This document shows positions 15,501 through 25,529 of a stretch of 64,000 nucleotides of DNA, piece by piece (the first letter of the stretch is position 1; the number at the start of each line of letters is the position of its first letter). The notes beneath the pieces were generated by a model, which did no database searches, was not told the origin of the DNA, and saw only the letters and a list, made by a program, of their open reading frames with translations. Source of the stretch: Dyella sp. RRB7 (lineage in GTDB: Bacteria; Pseudomonadota; Gammaproteobacteria; Xanthomonadales; Rhodanobacteraceae); NCBI RefSeq assembly GCF_022761115.1, contig NZ_JAKWJS010000007.1, positions 184,740 to 248,739 on the forward strand. Direction: 5' to 3'. A program made the translations under genes and the position numbers.

Positions 15501-17129
15501 TCACTGGCCCGATGCGAACAGGTTGCGCAGCGCCATGTCGCCACCGGCACCGGGCAAGGCGAGCAGCTGATCGAGCAGGGCGATCTGCTGGCGGCATAGC
15601 TGCGCGTGGAATTCGTTGCCGGGACTTAGCGGTATCGACTGCGCCACGCGGTTGCGAGCCTCCGCGAGCAAGCGGTTGCCGAGCGCTTCGTCGACAGTGA
15701 TGGCGCGGCGCGGATCGTTATCCGTCAGCAGGTTGGCGTAGCTGTCGCCGTTGGCCATGTAGATGGCTTCCGCCTGGTCGCGCGGGTTGAAGTTGTTCGC
15801 GCTCACATAGCGTCCGCAGGCGTCGGCGGAGAGGTGCGTGCTGATGCTCTGGAGCATGTCGCGTTGCGCCGTCGCAAAGTGGCGTACGTGCTCGGCGGTC
15901 ACCGTGCGCATGGCGGCACGCCGCGCCGCATGCAGGGCTTGCCATAGCGCGTTGTTGTAATCGACCAGCCGCTGTTGATGGGAGGGTTCCTGATGGATGC
16001 GAAGGTCGTGCGCGATCCAGGCGTCATAGATCGCCGGCCATTGCTGGCGGATCAGCGCCAGCGCATCGCCCATGCGTCTGGAGTCTGCATGGAGCCGGAA
16101 GCTGTAGAGGAACTGCTCCGTGCGCCATTGCTCGGCGGTAAGCACGCGATCATCGATGCGCAGGCCCGTGATGACGTGATTGGCGAACAACTCGTCGGCA
16201 TTGGGGGCGTAGAAGTCGTTGCCCTGCTTGGCGAAAGCCAGGCGAATGAAGTCCAGGGAGGCGCCACGGGCAGACAGCAAGCTCATGAACTTCTCTTGCG
16301 CGCTGCCGGCGTAATCCACCGACGCGCGCGAGTCGATCATCGAGCGCATCTGATGAAAGCCCAGCGTGGCCTTGGCCGAGACGATGCGCTGGTTGCCTCC
16401 GATGAAGGCGAGCGTGCATGCGCTCACGCAGACGTGATCGACCTCGACGGCAATGTCCGGACGGGCCACCAGGAAGTCGTGCAGCTGCATGCCGTTGTCG
16501 ACATCGCCGCCCACGCTGTCGAGCACCAGGCGATGGATGGACGGGTGCGTGGAAAACGCATCGGCGATGGCGTCGGCGTAGCCGGTACCCACGGTGCCGC
16601 TGGCCACGATGGCCTGGCCGGCGGCATCCGGCGCGATGGCGAAGTGGTCGAAGCGTCGCTGTTCGGCCGCGCCCTGGGCCAATAGCCGCAGTTGGTTTAT
16701 CTCGGTGGGCAGGCGGCCGAGCGTGCCGACGATGGCCAGCACCATGAGGATATTCACCACGATGGCCCAGCGGCTGCCGCTCAATGCCGCCGAGCGCAGG
16801 ATGCCCACCACCTGCCACACCGAGATGACCAGCCGCAGCACGGCATAGCTGGCGGCTACCAGCAGCACGCGTGTCAGCGAGGGGTGGCTGGTTTTGAGCC
16901 ATTCCAGCAGCACCGACTCGATAAATACCAAGGCGAAGCCGAGCAGCACGCCGTTGAACCAATAGGCCTGCCCCAACGGCAATTCACCCTTCCAGTGCGC
17001 GGCGATATAGCCCGAGGATGGCGGCGGTGGAGACGGTGGCAAGCGTGGAGGCAGCTCGAACGGCAGCGTGCCGTCCCAGGTCGGGGGGATGCGTTCGTTG
17101 CGACGAAAGGGCGGCACGGGATCGGTCAT
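15501..17129 (-). CDS. Membrane-anchored ClpP/crotonase-fold protein (putative serine protease)
   Basis: 542 residues. The N-terminus is a proline-rich cytoplasmic segment (PPRLPPSPPPPSSG). Three membrane helices follow at about 55-78, 88-113 and 122-140. A domain at about 165-300 resembles ClpP-fold periplasmic proteins: LVLDSVGGDVDNGMQLHDFL, then CVSACTLAFIGG with Ser236, then LGFHQM with His259, a plausible Ser-His pair. The remaining 240 residues are helical and unrecognised. The role could be membrane protein quality control, but no substrate is evident. The start MTDPVPPFRRNERI is the first ATG of the frame. A small secreted protein gene lies upstream on the same strand. Confidence 0.6.
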   Translation of the reverse strand: MTDPVPPFRRNERIPPTWDGTLPFELPPRLPPSPPPPSSGYIAAHWKGELPLGQAYWFNGVLLGFALVFIESVLLEWLKTSHPSLTRVLLVAASYAVLRLVISVWQVVGILRSAALSGSRWAIVVNILMVLAIVGTLGRLPTEINQLRLLAQGAAEQRRFDHFAIAPDAAGQAIVASGTVGTGYADAIADAFSTHPSIHRLVLDSVGGDVDNGMQLHDFLVARPDIAVEVDHVCVSACTLAFIGGNQRIVSAKATLGFHQMRSMIDSRASVDYAGSAQEKFMSLLSARGASLDFIRLAFAKQGNDFYAPNADELFANHVITGLRIDDRVLTAEQWRTEQFLYSFRLHADSRRMGDALALIRQQWPAIYDAWIAHDLRIHQEPSHQQRLVDYNNALWQALHAARRAAMRTVTAEHVRHFATAQRDMLQSISTHLSADACGRYVSANNFNPRDQAEAIYMANGDSYANLLTDNDPRRAITVDEALGNRLLAEARNRVAQSIPLSPGNEFHAQLCRQQIALLDQLLALPGAGGDMALRNLFASGQ

Positions 17130-17211
17130 GGGACAGTTCGCCGGCGAGCTGGGTGGGGCGTCAGGTGCTGGCGCGGGCGACGGATGCGGCGTCGATTGAA
17201 CAGCTTGGAGA

Positions 17212-17388
17212 TCATGACCGCCTGGCGGCCACGCCCCCGGCCAACGCCACCACTGGCGGCATGGAACTGACGAACGCTTCCGCCGCCATGCGGCGACCGG
17301 CTGCCTCGCCGGGCATGGCCCGTGCGGGCGTGGTCAAGGCCAAGGCGGCCAGCAGTCCAAATACCGGCACCGGCGACTTGCGAAGCAT
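17212..17388 (-). CDS. Small secreted protein, unrecognised
   Basis: 58 residues beginning with a convincing signal peptide (MLRKSPVPVFGLLAALALTTPARA, cleavage after ARA), leaving about 34 residues rich in Ala, Gly and Met. AAGGGG sits 6 bases before the ATG at 17388, a good ribosome site; an in-frame ATG at 17409 would spoil the signal. It lies 82 bases upstream of the ClpP-fold membrane protein on the same strand and may be cotranscribed. I recognise no family. Confidence 0.45.
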   Translation of the reverse strand: MLRKSPVPVFGLLAALALTTPARAMPGEAAGRRMAAEAFVSSMPPVVALAGGVAARRS

Positions 17389-17512
17389 AGGTTTCCCCTT
17401 GGGCATCATCCGTTGATACGCATTCCCCCGAATGCGACCGCTGCGCCTTCCTGGCGCAGCGGCAGGTCGATCTTATCGCCTGCAGCGGCGCTTTGCCTCG
17501 CCTGCCGGCAGG

Positions 17513-18898
17513 TCAGGGCGACTTGGGCGCCGCCGGCGAGCGTTCGAAGCTGCCGGCATCGCCCGGAAACACCACCGGGCTTTCGTAGCCATCGGCGGAT
17601 ACCGCCGAGACGCCGAAGAACCAGTCATCGATCACCACGTCCTTGATCACGGCCTGCTCGACATTGCCCACGGCCCGGCGGTACTGCCACTGCGGCGCGG
17701 TGGTGTCGCGCCAATGCACCACGTAGCCGGCAGCGCCGGGGACCTTCTTCCAATGTACGGTGGTGTCGGTGGCCAGCGCGCCCTCGATGCTCACGCCGGT
17801 CGGCGGTGCGGGCGCGCGGCTGAGCGCGGCCATGGTGACCGTGTTGAGCGCGGTGACGTGGGCGAGGTAGCGGAAGTCCACCCCGTCGATGGTGTCGCCG
17901 TAGTGGATGCCGCCCTCGGTGCGCAGGTCCTGGTGCTGGCGGGTGTAGTCCTCGTGGCCCTCGGTGACGCGCACCGCCGGATAGCCCGCTTCGAGGAATG
18001 GCACCTGGTCGCCGCCACGGCTGTAGCGGTCGGTGCGATACACCATGTGCACGCGCAGGTCGGGCAGGTACTGGCTGGCGATCTGTTCCATGTAGCGCGC
18101 GAGGTTGCGCGAGGGCGAATCCACCTCGCCGCCATGGTAGGCGCGGTACTTGGCCTGCTCGGGCGTTTCGTTGGTCTTGGTGCCTTCGGAAAAGATGCGC
18201 ACGGTGGTGTTGTCGACCACGCCGTTCTGCCCGTGGCTGTTGCCGACGATGTCGTTGTTGAGCTCGGCCTGCACCTGCCAGCCCTGCGCCACCGCATAGT
18301 CGGCCAGCACCTTGCCGCCGTACAGGCCCTGCTCCTCGCCGGACAGCGCGGCGAACACCAGGGTGGCGTCGTTGTCCTGCTTCGACAGCAGCCGCGCCGC
18401 CTCCATCAGCGCGGCCACGCCGGAAGCATCGTCGTTGGCGCCCGGTGCATCGCTGCTGGCGTTCATCACGTCGGTGACGCGCGAGTCGAGGTGGCCGGTC
18501 ATCACGATCACGCGCTGGGGATCACCCTTGCCGCGTTTGATCGCCACGATGTCCATCACCTCGGTCGGCTGCGGTACGCGCTTGCCGGTGAAGCTCTGCG
18601 ACGGCGTCACCACCTCGATGCAGCCGCCGCAATCCTTGGCGACCTGTTCGAAGCGCGACTTCACCCAGCGCCGCGCCGCGCCGATGCCGCGCGTGTCGGA
18701 CTTGGTGTCCGACAAGGTATGGCGCGTGCCGAAGCCGACCAGCTTTTCGATGGTGGCATGCAGCTCCGCCTCGCTGGGCGCGGTGGCCAGCGCTTGCAGG
18801 GCGGGTTGCGCCAGCGGTTGGGCCGGCGCGTTGTCGGCATGCGCTGCAGCGACGGCAAGGCACAGCGAGGCGGACAGCAGCGTAGGGGCAAGGCGCAT
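17513..18898 (-). CDS. M28-family zinc aminopeptidase, secreted
   Basis: 461 residues. A signal peptide (MRLAPTLLSASLCLAVAAAHA) precedes the catalytic domain. Ligands typical of M28 are visible: His in TGHLDS, the bridging Asp in GANDDASG, the Glu pair SGEEQG with the catalytic glutamate, and Asp in LNNDIVG. A C-terminal beta domain of about 90 residues (PPTGVSIEGALATDTTVHW) resembles a fibronectin-III module. Likely a periplasmic or extracellular aminopeptidase. GGGAG lies about 8 bases before ATG 18898; the in-frame start at 18919 is less likely. The next gene upstream on the same strand encodes glutaminyl cyclase, so the two may both process exported peptides. Confidence 0.92.
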   Translation of the reverse strand: MRLAPTLLSASLCLAVAAAHADNAPAQPLAQPALQALATAPSEAELHATIEKLVGFGTRHTLSDTKSDTRGIGAARRWVKSRFEQVAKDCGGCIEVVTPSQSFTGKRVPQPTEVMDIVAIKRGKGDPQRVIVMTGHLDSRVTDVMNASSDAPGANDDASGVAALMEAARLLSKQDNDATLVFAALSGEEQGLYGGKVLADYAVAQGWQVQAELNNDIVGNSHGQNGVVDNTTVRIFSEGTKTNETPEQAKYRAYHGGEVDSPSRNLARYMEQIASQYLPDLRVHMVYRTDRYSRGGDQVPFLEAGYPAVRVTEGHEDYTRQHQDLRTEGGIHYGDTIDGVDFRYLAHVTALNTVTMAALSRAPAPPTGVSIEGALATDTTVHWKKVPGAAGYVVHWRDTTAPQWQYRRAVGNVEQAVIKDVVIDDWFFGVSAVSADGYESPVVFPGDAGSFERSPAAPKSP

Positions 18899-18979
18899 CA
18901 GGAGTCTCCCGGTGATCAACGCCCCACTTTAGCGGCAGGCCAGCTCCTTGGAACCGTGCCGATCGCCATGCCGCCCGAC

Positions 18980-19756
18980 TCAGTGCGGGCGCGGTGGCAG
19001 CAGCACGATCTCGAACAGCTTCGGCCAGCGCTTGCCGGTGACGAACAGGCGATCGTGCTGCGCGTCGTAGGCGATGCCGTTGAGCACGTCGTTGGTCGGA
19101 TCGGGCAGGCGGCTCACGTCGAGCAGGCCGCCGAGGTCGATCCAGCCGGTGACGTGGCCGGTGGCAGGATCGATGCGGGCGATGCGGTTGCTCATCCACA
19201 CGTTGGCGTAGATCTCGCCCTTCACCCATTCCAGCTCGTTGAGGTTGACCACCGGCTGGCCATCGTCGGTGACCAGGATGCTGCCGGTGGCGGCGAGCGT
19301 GGCCGGATCGAGGATACGCAGCACGGCCGAGCCGTCGCTCATGTAAATGCGCTTGTCGTCGCGGGTCAGCGCCCAGCCCTCGCCGGGATAGTTGAAGGTG
19401 CGCAGCTGGCGGAAGCTGGCCAGGTCGTAGACGAAACCCAGCTGGTCCTTCCAGGTGAGCTGCACCAGCTGCCCGTTCCAGTCGACGATGCCTTCGCCGA
19501 AATAGGCGGCCGGCACGTCGTGGCGCTGCAGTACCTTGCCGGTCGGCAGGTCCACCTTGCGCACGGTCGACTCGCCCGCCTCGCCGGTGCTCTCGTACAG
19601 ATAGCCGTCCTTGTAGAACAGGCCCTCGGTGTAGGCGGAGGTATCGTGCGGATAGACATGCACGACCCGGTAGCCGTAGACGGGTGTCGCGGCTCGGGCG
19701 GGCGTGGCGCAGACGAGCACAGCCAGGGCGAGCGCGGAAGCGAGGCGACGAATCAT
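18980..19756 (-). CDS. Glutaminyl-peptide cyclotransferase (beta-propeller type), secreted
   Basis: 258 residues. A signal peptide (MIRRLASALALAVLVCATPARA) is followed by the five-bladed propeller of the plant/bacterial glutaminyl cyclase family: YPHDTSAYTEGLFY, LYESTGEAGESTVR, FGEGIVDWNGQLVQLTW, and LNELEWVKGEIYANVW. NDVLNGIAYD near the end is also diagnostic. It converts N-terminal Gln of exported proteins to pyroglutamate. The longer frame to 19954 overlaps dbpA and has no signal peptide, so ATG 19756 is used. It lies 43 bases downstream of dbpA on the same strand. Confidence 0.92.
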   Translation of the reverse strand: MIRRLASALALAVLVCATPARAATPVYGYRVVHVYPHDTSAYTEGLFYKDGYLYESTGEAGESTVRKVDLPTGKVLQRHDVPAAYFGEGIVDWNGQLVQLTWKDQLGFVYDLASFRQLRTFNYPGEGWALTRDDKRIYMSDGSAVLRILDPATLAATGSILVTDDGQPVVNLNELEWVKGEIYANVWMSNRIARIDPATGHVTGWIDLGGLLDVSRLPDPTNDVLNGIAYDAQHDRLFVTGKRWPKLFEIVLLPPRPH

Positions 19757-19799
19757 GGAGGCGTGAAACCCTTGCGGACGGTGGATGGGTGGCGAGTCG

Positions 19800-21176
<1,377 letters not shown>

Positions 21177-21251
21177 GCGCCATGATCGCATGACCTGGCT
21201 GAAGCCAGAGACGAGGGTGGCCGGTTTCGGCGCCCTCGTCTCCCGGGGGCA

Positions 21252-22691
21252 TTATCCCTGCATGTCTTCCAGCTCGATGCCCTTGGTCTCGCGCACGGAC
21301 ACCAGCACGAACACCAGCGACAGCAGGGCGAACAGCGCATACAGGCCGTAGGCGAAGCTCAGGCCCACCTCGGCCAGCGCCGGGAAGCTGCTGGTGATGG
21401 CGAAATTGGCCAGCCACTGGGCCGAGGCCGCCACCGCCAGCGCGATGGCGCGAATGCGGTTGGGGAACATCTCGCCCAGCAGCACCCACACCATCGGGCC
21501 CCAGCTCATGCCGAAGAACACCACGTAGGCATTGGCGGCGACCAGCGCCACGATGTTCCACGGCGCCGGCAGGCTCAGGCTGGCGCCGCTGCCGGTGGCC
21601 TCGGAGAAGCACCAGGCCATCATGCCCAGGGTGAGGGCCATGCCGGTCGAACCGATCACCAGCAGCGGCTTGCGGCCGATGCGGTCGACCAGGGCGATGG
21701 CGATCAGCGTCACCAGCACGTTCACTACCGAGGTGGCTACGGTGATGGAGAACGAATCGGCCTCGCTGAAGCCCACCGAATGCCACAGCGTGGACGAGTA
21801 ATAGAAGATCACGTTGATGCCGACGAACTGCTGGAACACCGACAGCAGGATGCCGATCCACACTACCGGCAGCAGGCCCAAGCGCGGGCCACGCAGGTCG
21901 CGCAGGCGCGGGCGGTACTCGGATCGCAGGCTGTGCTCGATGTCGTGCAGCTTGGTGTCCAGCGCCTGCTCGTTATGCATGTCGAGCACCTTGCGCAGCA
22001 CCTCGCGCGCTTCGGACAAGCGGCCCTTGGCCACCAGATAGCGCGGCGACTCCGGCACGCCCAGCACCAGCGAGCCATAGATCAGCGCCGGCACCACCGC
22101 GACGAGGAACATCCAGCGCCATGCCGCCAGGCCGAACCACAGCGGCTGCGATGCGCCACCGGCGGTACCCGCGAGCCAGGCGTCGCTGAGCAGCGCAGCG
22201 AAGATGCCCAGCACGATGGCCAGCTGCTGCAACGAACCCAGGCGCCCGCGCACCTGGGCGGGCGATACCTCGGCGATATAGGTCGGTGCGATCACCGAAG
22301 CCATGCCGACGCCGATGCCGCCGATCACGCGCCAGAACACCAGGCTGGCCACGCCGGTCACCAGGCCGGCGCCCAGGGCGCTCAGCGCCAGCAACAGCGC
22401 CGCCACCTGCATGCTGCGCACGCGACCGAAGCGATCGGCCAGCGGGCCGGCGTACCACGCACCCAGGGCCGAACCGAGCAGCGCGCACGACACCGCAAAG
22501 CCGATCTGCCCCGCGCCCAGGCCGAAGTTGCCGCGCACGGCATCGACCGCGCCGTTGATCACCGCCGTATCGAAGCCGAACAGGAAACCGCCGAGTGCCG
22601 CCGCTGCCGCGATCAACACCACGCGTGCGGTGGCGCGCTGTCCAAGATCGTCGACGGCGTTGGTCGACGTCGATGGTGTATTCAAATTCAT
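21252..22691 (-). CDS. Sugar porter, major facilitator superfamily (sugar:H+ symporter)
   Basis: 479 residues with 12 predicted membrane helices. Sugar-porter signatures are clear: GFLFGFDTAVINGA in helix 1, DRFGRVRSM after helix 2, PTYIAEVSPAQVRGRL, PESPRYLVAKGR after helix 6, QQFVGINVIFYYSS in helix 7, DRIGRKPLL, and ETKGIELEDMQ at the end. It probably imports a hexose or related monosaccharide with protons. GGAGAGGC lies just before the ATG at 22691. A LacI-type dyad lies about 60-70 bases upstream, which suggests repression relieved by a sugar. Confidence 0.93.
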   Translation of the reverse strand: MNLNTPSTSTNAVDDLGQRATARVVLIAAAAALGGFLFGFDTAVINGAVDAVRGNFGLGAGQIGFAVSCALLGSALGAWYAGPLADRFGRVRSMQVAALLLALSALGAGLVTGVASLVFWRVIGGIGVGMASVIAPTYIAEVSPAQVRGRLGSLQQLAIVLGIFAALLSDAWLAGTAGGASQPLWFGLAAWRWMFLVAVVPALIYGSLVLGVPESPRYLVAKGRLSEAREVLRKVLDMHNEQALDTKLHDIEHSLRSEYRPRLRDLRGPRLGLLPVVWIGILLSVFQQFVGINVIFYYSSTLWHSVGFSEADSFSITVATSVVNVLVTLIAIALVDRIGRKPLLVIGSTGMALTLGMMAWCFSEATGSGASLSLPAPWNIVALVAANAYVVFFGMSWGPMVWVLLGEMFPNRIRAIALAVAASAQWLANFAITSSFPALAEVGLSFAYGLYALFALLSLVFVLVSVRETKGIELEDMQG

Positions 22692-22749
22692 TGCCTCTCC
22701 CCGAGTCAGAGTCCGGGGATTCTGCGCTGGCAGTCCCGGTTCTTTGAAG

Positions 22750-22763
22750 TGAATACGTATGCA
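22750..22763 (-). promoter_or_regulatory. Candidate LacI-family operator upstream of the sugar porter
   Basis: TGAATACGTATGCA is a 14-bp imperfect palindrome with a central CG (half-sites TGAATA and TGCATA), the form usual for LacI/GalR-family operators. It lies 59-72 bases before the sugar porter ATG. No LacI-type gene is in the window, so the regulator would be encoded elsewhere. Confidence 0.5.
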
Positions 22764-22836
22764 CTAGAGCGCAGGCGATGTCGAGTGTTTCGGTCTCGAT
22801 CATCGATGGTGCAACTGCGTTATGGGCTTCCCGACC

Positions 22837-22864
22837 CGTCATCCCCGCGAACTCGGGGATCCAG
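22837..22864. repeat. Dispersed palindromic repeat, GTCATCCCCGC type
   Basis: CGTCATCCCCGCGAACTCGG and its continuation form a short hairpin (ATCCCCG / CGGGGAT) in the spacer between the sugar porter and rluF. It belongs to the same family as the elements at 23665-23692 and 36988-37017. Confidence 0.65.
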
Positions 22865-22920
22865 CGATTTCGGACGCTCGAGGATGCTGCGTCGCACCAA
22901 TATCCGGGCTATGGAACCAC

Positions 22921-23640
22921 TCACCACTGCGTGCGATGGGGCAACAGCCCCTTCAGCTCCGCCTCGGTAAGGTTGCGCCATTGTCCCACCTTCAAGCGGC
23001 CCAGCTTCACATTGATGATGCGCACGCGGCGCAGCTGGGTGACGCGGTAACCGAACTCGGCCGCCATCAGGCGGATCTGCCGGTTCAGGCCCTGGGTGAG
23101 GATGATGCCAAAGCCGAACTTGGCGATCTTGCGCACCTTGCACGGCTTGGTCATCTGGCCGTGGATGCGCACGCCGCGCGCCATGCCCTTGAGGAACTCA
23201 TCGGTGACCGGCTTGTTCACCGCCACCAGATATTCCTTCTCGTGATTGTTTTCCGTACGCAGGATCTCGTTGACGATGTCGCCGTTGCTGGTCAGCAGGA
23301 TCAGCCCTTCCGAATCCTTGTCCAGCCGGCCGATCGGAAAGATGCGTTCCTTGTGGTCGACGAAATCGACGATGTTGTCCTTCACCGTCTGGTCGGTGGT
23401 GCAGGTGATGCCCACCGGCTTGTTCAGTGCGATATAGACGCCGCGCTTGGCCGCCGGCGACGGGGCGAGGATGCGTGCCTTGACGATCTCGCCGTCCACG
23501 CGCACCTCGTCGCCCTCCAGCGCCTTGGCGCCGGTGGTGACCACTTCACCGTTGATGGTGACGCGCCCGGCCAGCAGCAGCTCGTCCGCCTCGCGGCGCG
23601 AGCACAGGCCGGCTTCGCTGATGTATTTGTTGACGCGCAT
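22921..23640 (-). CDS. rluF: 23S rRNA pseudouridine(2604) synthase
   Basis: 239 residues. An N-terminal S4 RNA-binding domain (MRVNKYISEAGLCSRREADE) is followed by the RsuA/RluB/E/F catalytic domain. The catalytic aspartate is in GRLDKDSEGLILLT, and NEILRTENNHEKEYLV and GLNRQIRLM are characteristic. The wording of the whole protein follows E. coli RluF closely but lacks its basic C-terminal tail of about 50 residues. It isomerises U2604 of 23S rRNA (family knowledge). ATG 23640 is used because the longer frame runs into a palindromic repeat. Confidence 0.92.
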   Translation of the reverse strand: MRVNKYISEAGLCSRREADELLLAGRVTINGEVVTTGAKALEGDEVRVDGEIVKARILAPSPAAKRGVYIALNKPVGITCTTDQTVKDNIVDFVDHKERIFPIGRLDKDSEGLILLTSNGDIVNEILRTENNHEKEYLVAVNKPVTDEFLKGMARGVRIHGQMTKPCKVRKIAKFGFGIILTQGLNRQIRLMAAEFGYRVTQLRRVRIINVKLGRLKVGQWRNLTEAELKGLLPHRTQW

Positions 23641-23664
23641 GAATGCAAACAGGCCTTCCCAAGG

Positions 23665-23692
23665 CGTCATTCCGGCTTCCGCCGGGATGACG
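23665..23692. repeat. Dispersed palindromic repeat between rluF and yadH
   Basis: CGTCATTCCGGC and GCCGGGATGACG arms form a hairpin in the 61-base gap between yadH and rluF. It begins 25 bases upstream of the rluF ATG and could end or attenuate readthrough between the two genes. Confidence 0.7.
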
Positions 23693-23701
23693 ATCAAAAC
23701 A

Positions 23702-24478
23702 TTACGAACGCAGGCCCACGCCGCGCTTGAGCAGCTGCAGCGCCACGATGGACAGGCCGATCACGAACGCCAGCATCACCGCGAACGCCACGCCGATCTG
23801 CACGTCGCTGGCGCCCAGCACGCCGAAGCGGAACGCATTGACCATGTACAGGATGGGGTTGACCATCGAGATGCTGCGCCACGGTTCGCCCAGCATGTTC
23901 ACCGAATAGAACACGCCGCCCAGGTAGGTGAGCGGGGTAAGCACGAAGGTCGGCACCAGCGCGATGTCGTCGAACTTCTTGGCGTATACCGCGTTGACGA
24001 AACCGGCCAGCGAAAAGATCGTGGCGCCCAGGATCACCGAGGCGAGCGTGACCAGCGGATGCACCACGTGCAAATGCGTGAAGAACAACGCGATGACCAG
24101 CACCAGCGCACCCACGATGACGCCACGCGCCACCGCGCCGGTGACGTAGCCCAGCAGGATCACCCAGTTGGGCATGGGCGACACCAGCATTTCTTCCACC
24201 GCGCGGCTGAACTTGGCGCCGAAGAACGAGCTGGAGATATTGCCGTAGCTGTTGGTGATGATGCTCATCATCACCAGGCCGGGCACGATGTACTGCATAT
24301 AGGTGAAGCCGCCCTCGATGGTGCCGATGCGGCTGCCGATCAGCTTGCCGAAGATCACGAAGTACAGCGTCATGGTGATGGCGGGCGGAATCAGCGTCTG
24401 CGTCCAGATGCGCAGGATGCGCGCGATCTCGCGCCGGACGATGGTGTTGAGCGCAACCAGGTTGCCGGCGCCGTTCAT
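23702..24478 (-). CDS. yadH: ABC-2 type transporter permease YadH
   Basis: 258 residues with six predicted membrane helices. The sequence follows E. coli YadH closely, for example RIWTQTLIPPAITMTLYFVI, SYGNISSSFFGAKFSRAVEE, KKFDDIALVPTFVLTPLTYL and a final RGVGLRS. It overlaps the ATPase gene yadG by 4 bases (ATGA), so the two subunits are translationally coupled. The substrate of YadGH is not established. Confidence 0.93.
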   Translation of the reverse strand: MNGAGNLVALNTIVRREIARILRIWTQTLIPPAITMTLYFVIFGKLIGSRIGTIEGGFTYMQYIVPGLVMMSIITNSYGNISSSFFGAKFSRAVEEMLVSPMPNWVILLGYVTGAVARGVIVGALVLVIALFFTHLHVVHPLVTLASVILGATIFSLAGFVNAVYAKKFDDIALVPTFVLTPLTYLGGVFYSVNMLGEPWRSISMVNPILYMVNAFRFGVLGASDVQIGVAFAVMLAFVIGLSIVALQLLKRGVGLRS

Positions 24479-25434
24479 GCTGCTTTCTCCTGGCCTTCTT
24501 TGTTTGCCCTGCCGTTCTCCACCAGTCGCACGAAGAGTTCTTCCAGCCGGTTGGTCTTGTTGCGCATCGAGGTTACCGTCATGCCGCGCGCGGACAGCGC
24601 GGCGAACAGCGAGTTGAGGTCGTGCGAGCGTGACATTTCCGCTTCCAGCGTGTGCTCGTCCATGCGGCGCAGCGTGACGCCGTCAATGGCGGGCAGGTCG
24701 GTGGGCACCTGGTTGACGTCCAGCACGAAGGTTTCCACGTCGAGCGAGGCCAGCAGGCGCTTCATCGAGGTGTTTTCCACGATGGTGCCGTGGTCGATGA
24801 TGGCGATGTTGCGGCACAGCTGCTCGGCTTCCTCCAGGTAGTGCGTGGTGAGGATCACCGTGGTGCCGGCGGCATTGATGCCGCTGACGAATTGCCACAT
24901 CGAGCGGCGGATCTCGATGTCCACGCCGGCGGTGGGCTCATCGAGGATCAGCAGCCTGGGCTCGTTCATCATCGCGCGGGCGATCATCAGGCGACGCTTC
25001 ATGCCGCCGGAGAGCATGCGTGCCTGGTGGTGGGCCTTGTCCCACAGGCGCAGCTCCTTGAGGTACTTCTCGGCGCGCTCGATGGCGATCTTGCGCGGGA
25101 TGCCGTAGAAGCCGGCCTCGTTCACGCAGATGTCGAACGGCTTCTCGAACTGGTTGAAGTTGATTTCCTGCGGCACCAGGCCGATCAGCTGCATGGCCTT
25201 GCCGCGCTGCTTGTTGACCGAAACGCCAAACACCTGCGCATCGCCGCCGCTGGCGTTCACCAGCGAGGACAGGATGCCGATGAGGGTGGACTTGCCGGCG
25301 CCGTTGGGGCCGAGCAGGGCGAAAAAGTCGCCCGGCTGCACCGTCAGGCTGATGCCCTTGAGGGCTTCAACGCCGTTGCTGTAGGTCTTGCGCAGGTTGT
25401 CAACGACCAGCGCGGGGACGGAAGAGGTGGTCAT
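24475..25434 (-). CDS. yadG: ABC transporter ATP-binding protein YadG
   Basis: 319 residues, a complete ABC ATPase: Walker A GPNGAGKST, the Q-loop region LVPQEINFNQF, signature LSGGMKRRL, Walker B LLILDEPTAGVD and the switch histidine in LTTHYLEEAEQL. A C-terminal extension of about 100 residues is usual for the YadG/drug-exporter group. ATG 25434 is chosen over upstream ATGs because it begins with the standard ABC N-terminus (VPALVVDNLRKTYSNGVEAL). It is divergent from fpr; the 95-base spacer contains an AT-rich TTATTATAC that may serve as a -10 for one of the two genes. Confidence 0.93.
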   Translation of the reverse strand: MTTSSVPALVVDNLRKTYSNGVEALKGISLTVQPGDFFALLGPNGAGKSTLIGILSSLVNASGGDAQVFGVSVNKQRGKAMQLIGLVPQEINFNQFEKPFDICVNEAGFYGIPRKIAIERAEKYLKELRLWDKAHHQARMLSGGMKRRLMIARAMMNEPRLLILDEPTAGVDIEIRRSMWQFVSGINAAGTTVILTTHYLEEAEQLCRNIAIIDHGTIVENTSMKRLLASLDVETFVLDVNQVPTDLPAIDGVTLRRMDEHTLEAEMSRSHDLNSLFAALSARGMTVTSMRNKTNRLEELFVRLVENGRANKEGQEKAA

Positions 25435-25529
25435 GGGCTGCACCGAGGGGATTAGCCCCTTATTATACGTGGCTTGCCCTTTTTGCCCGGCCACGCTGGG
25501 CACACGCACTGTTTCCCCCGGAAAACCCC

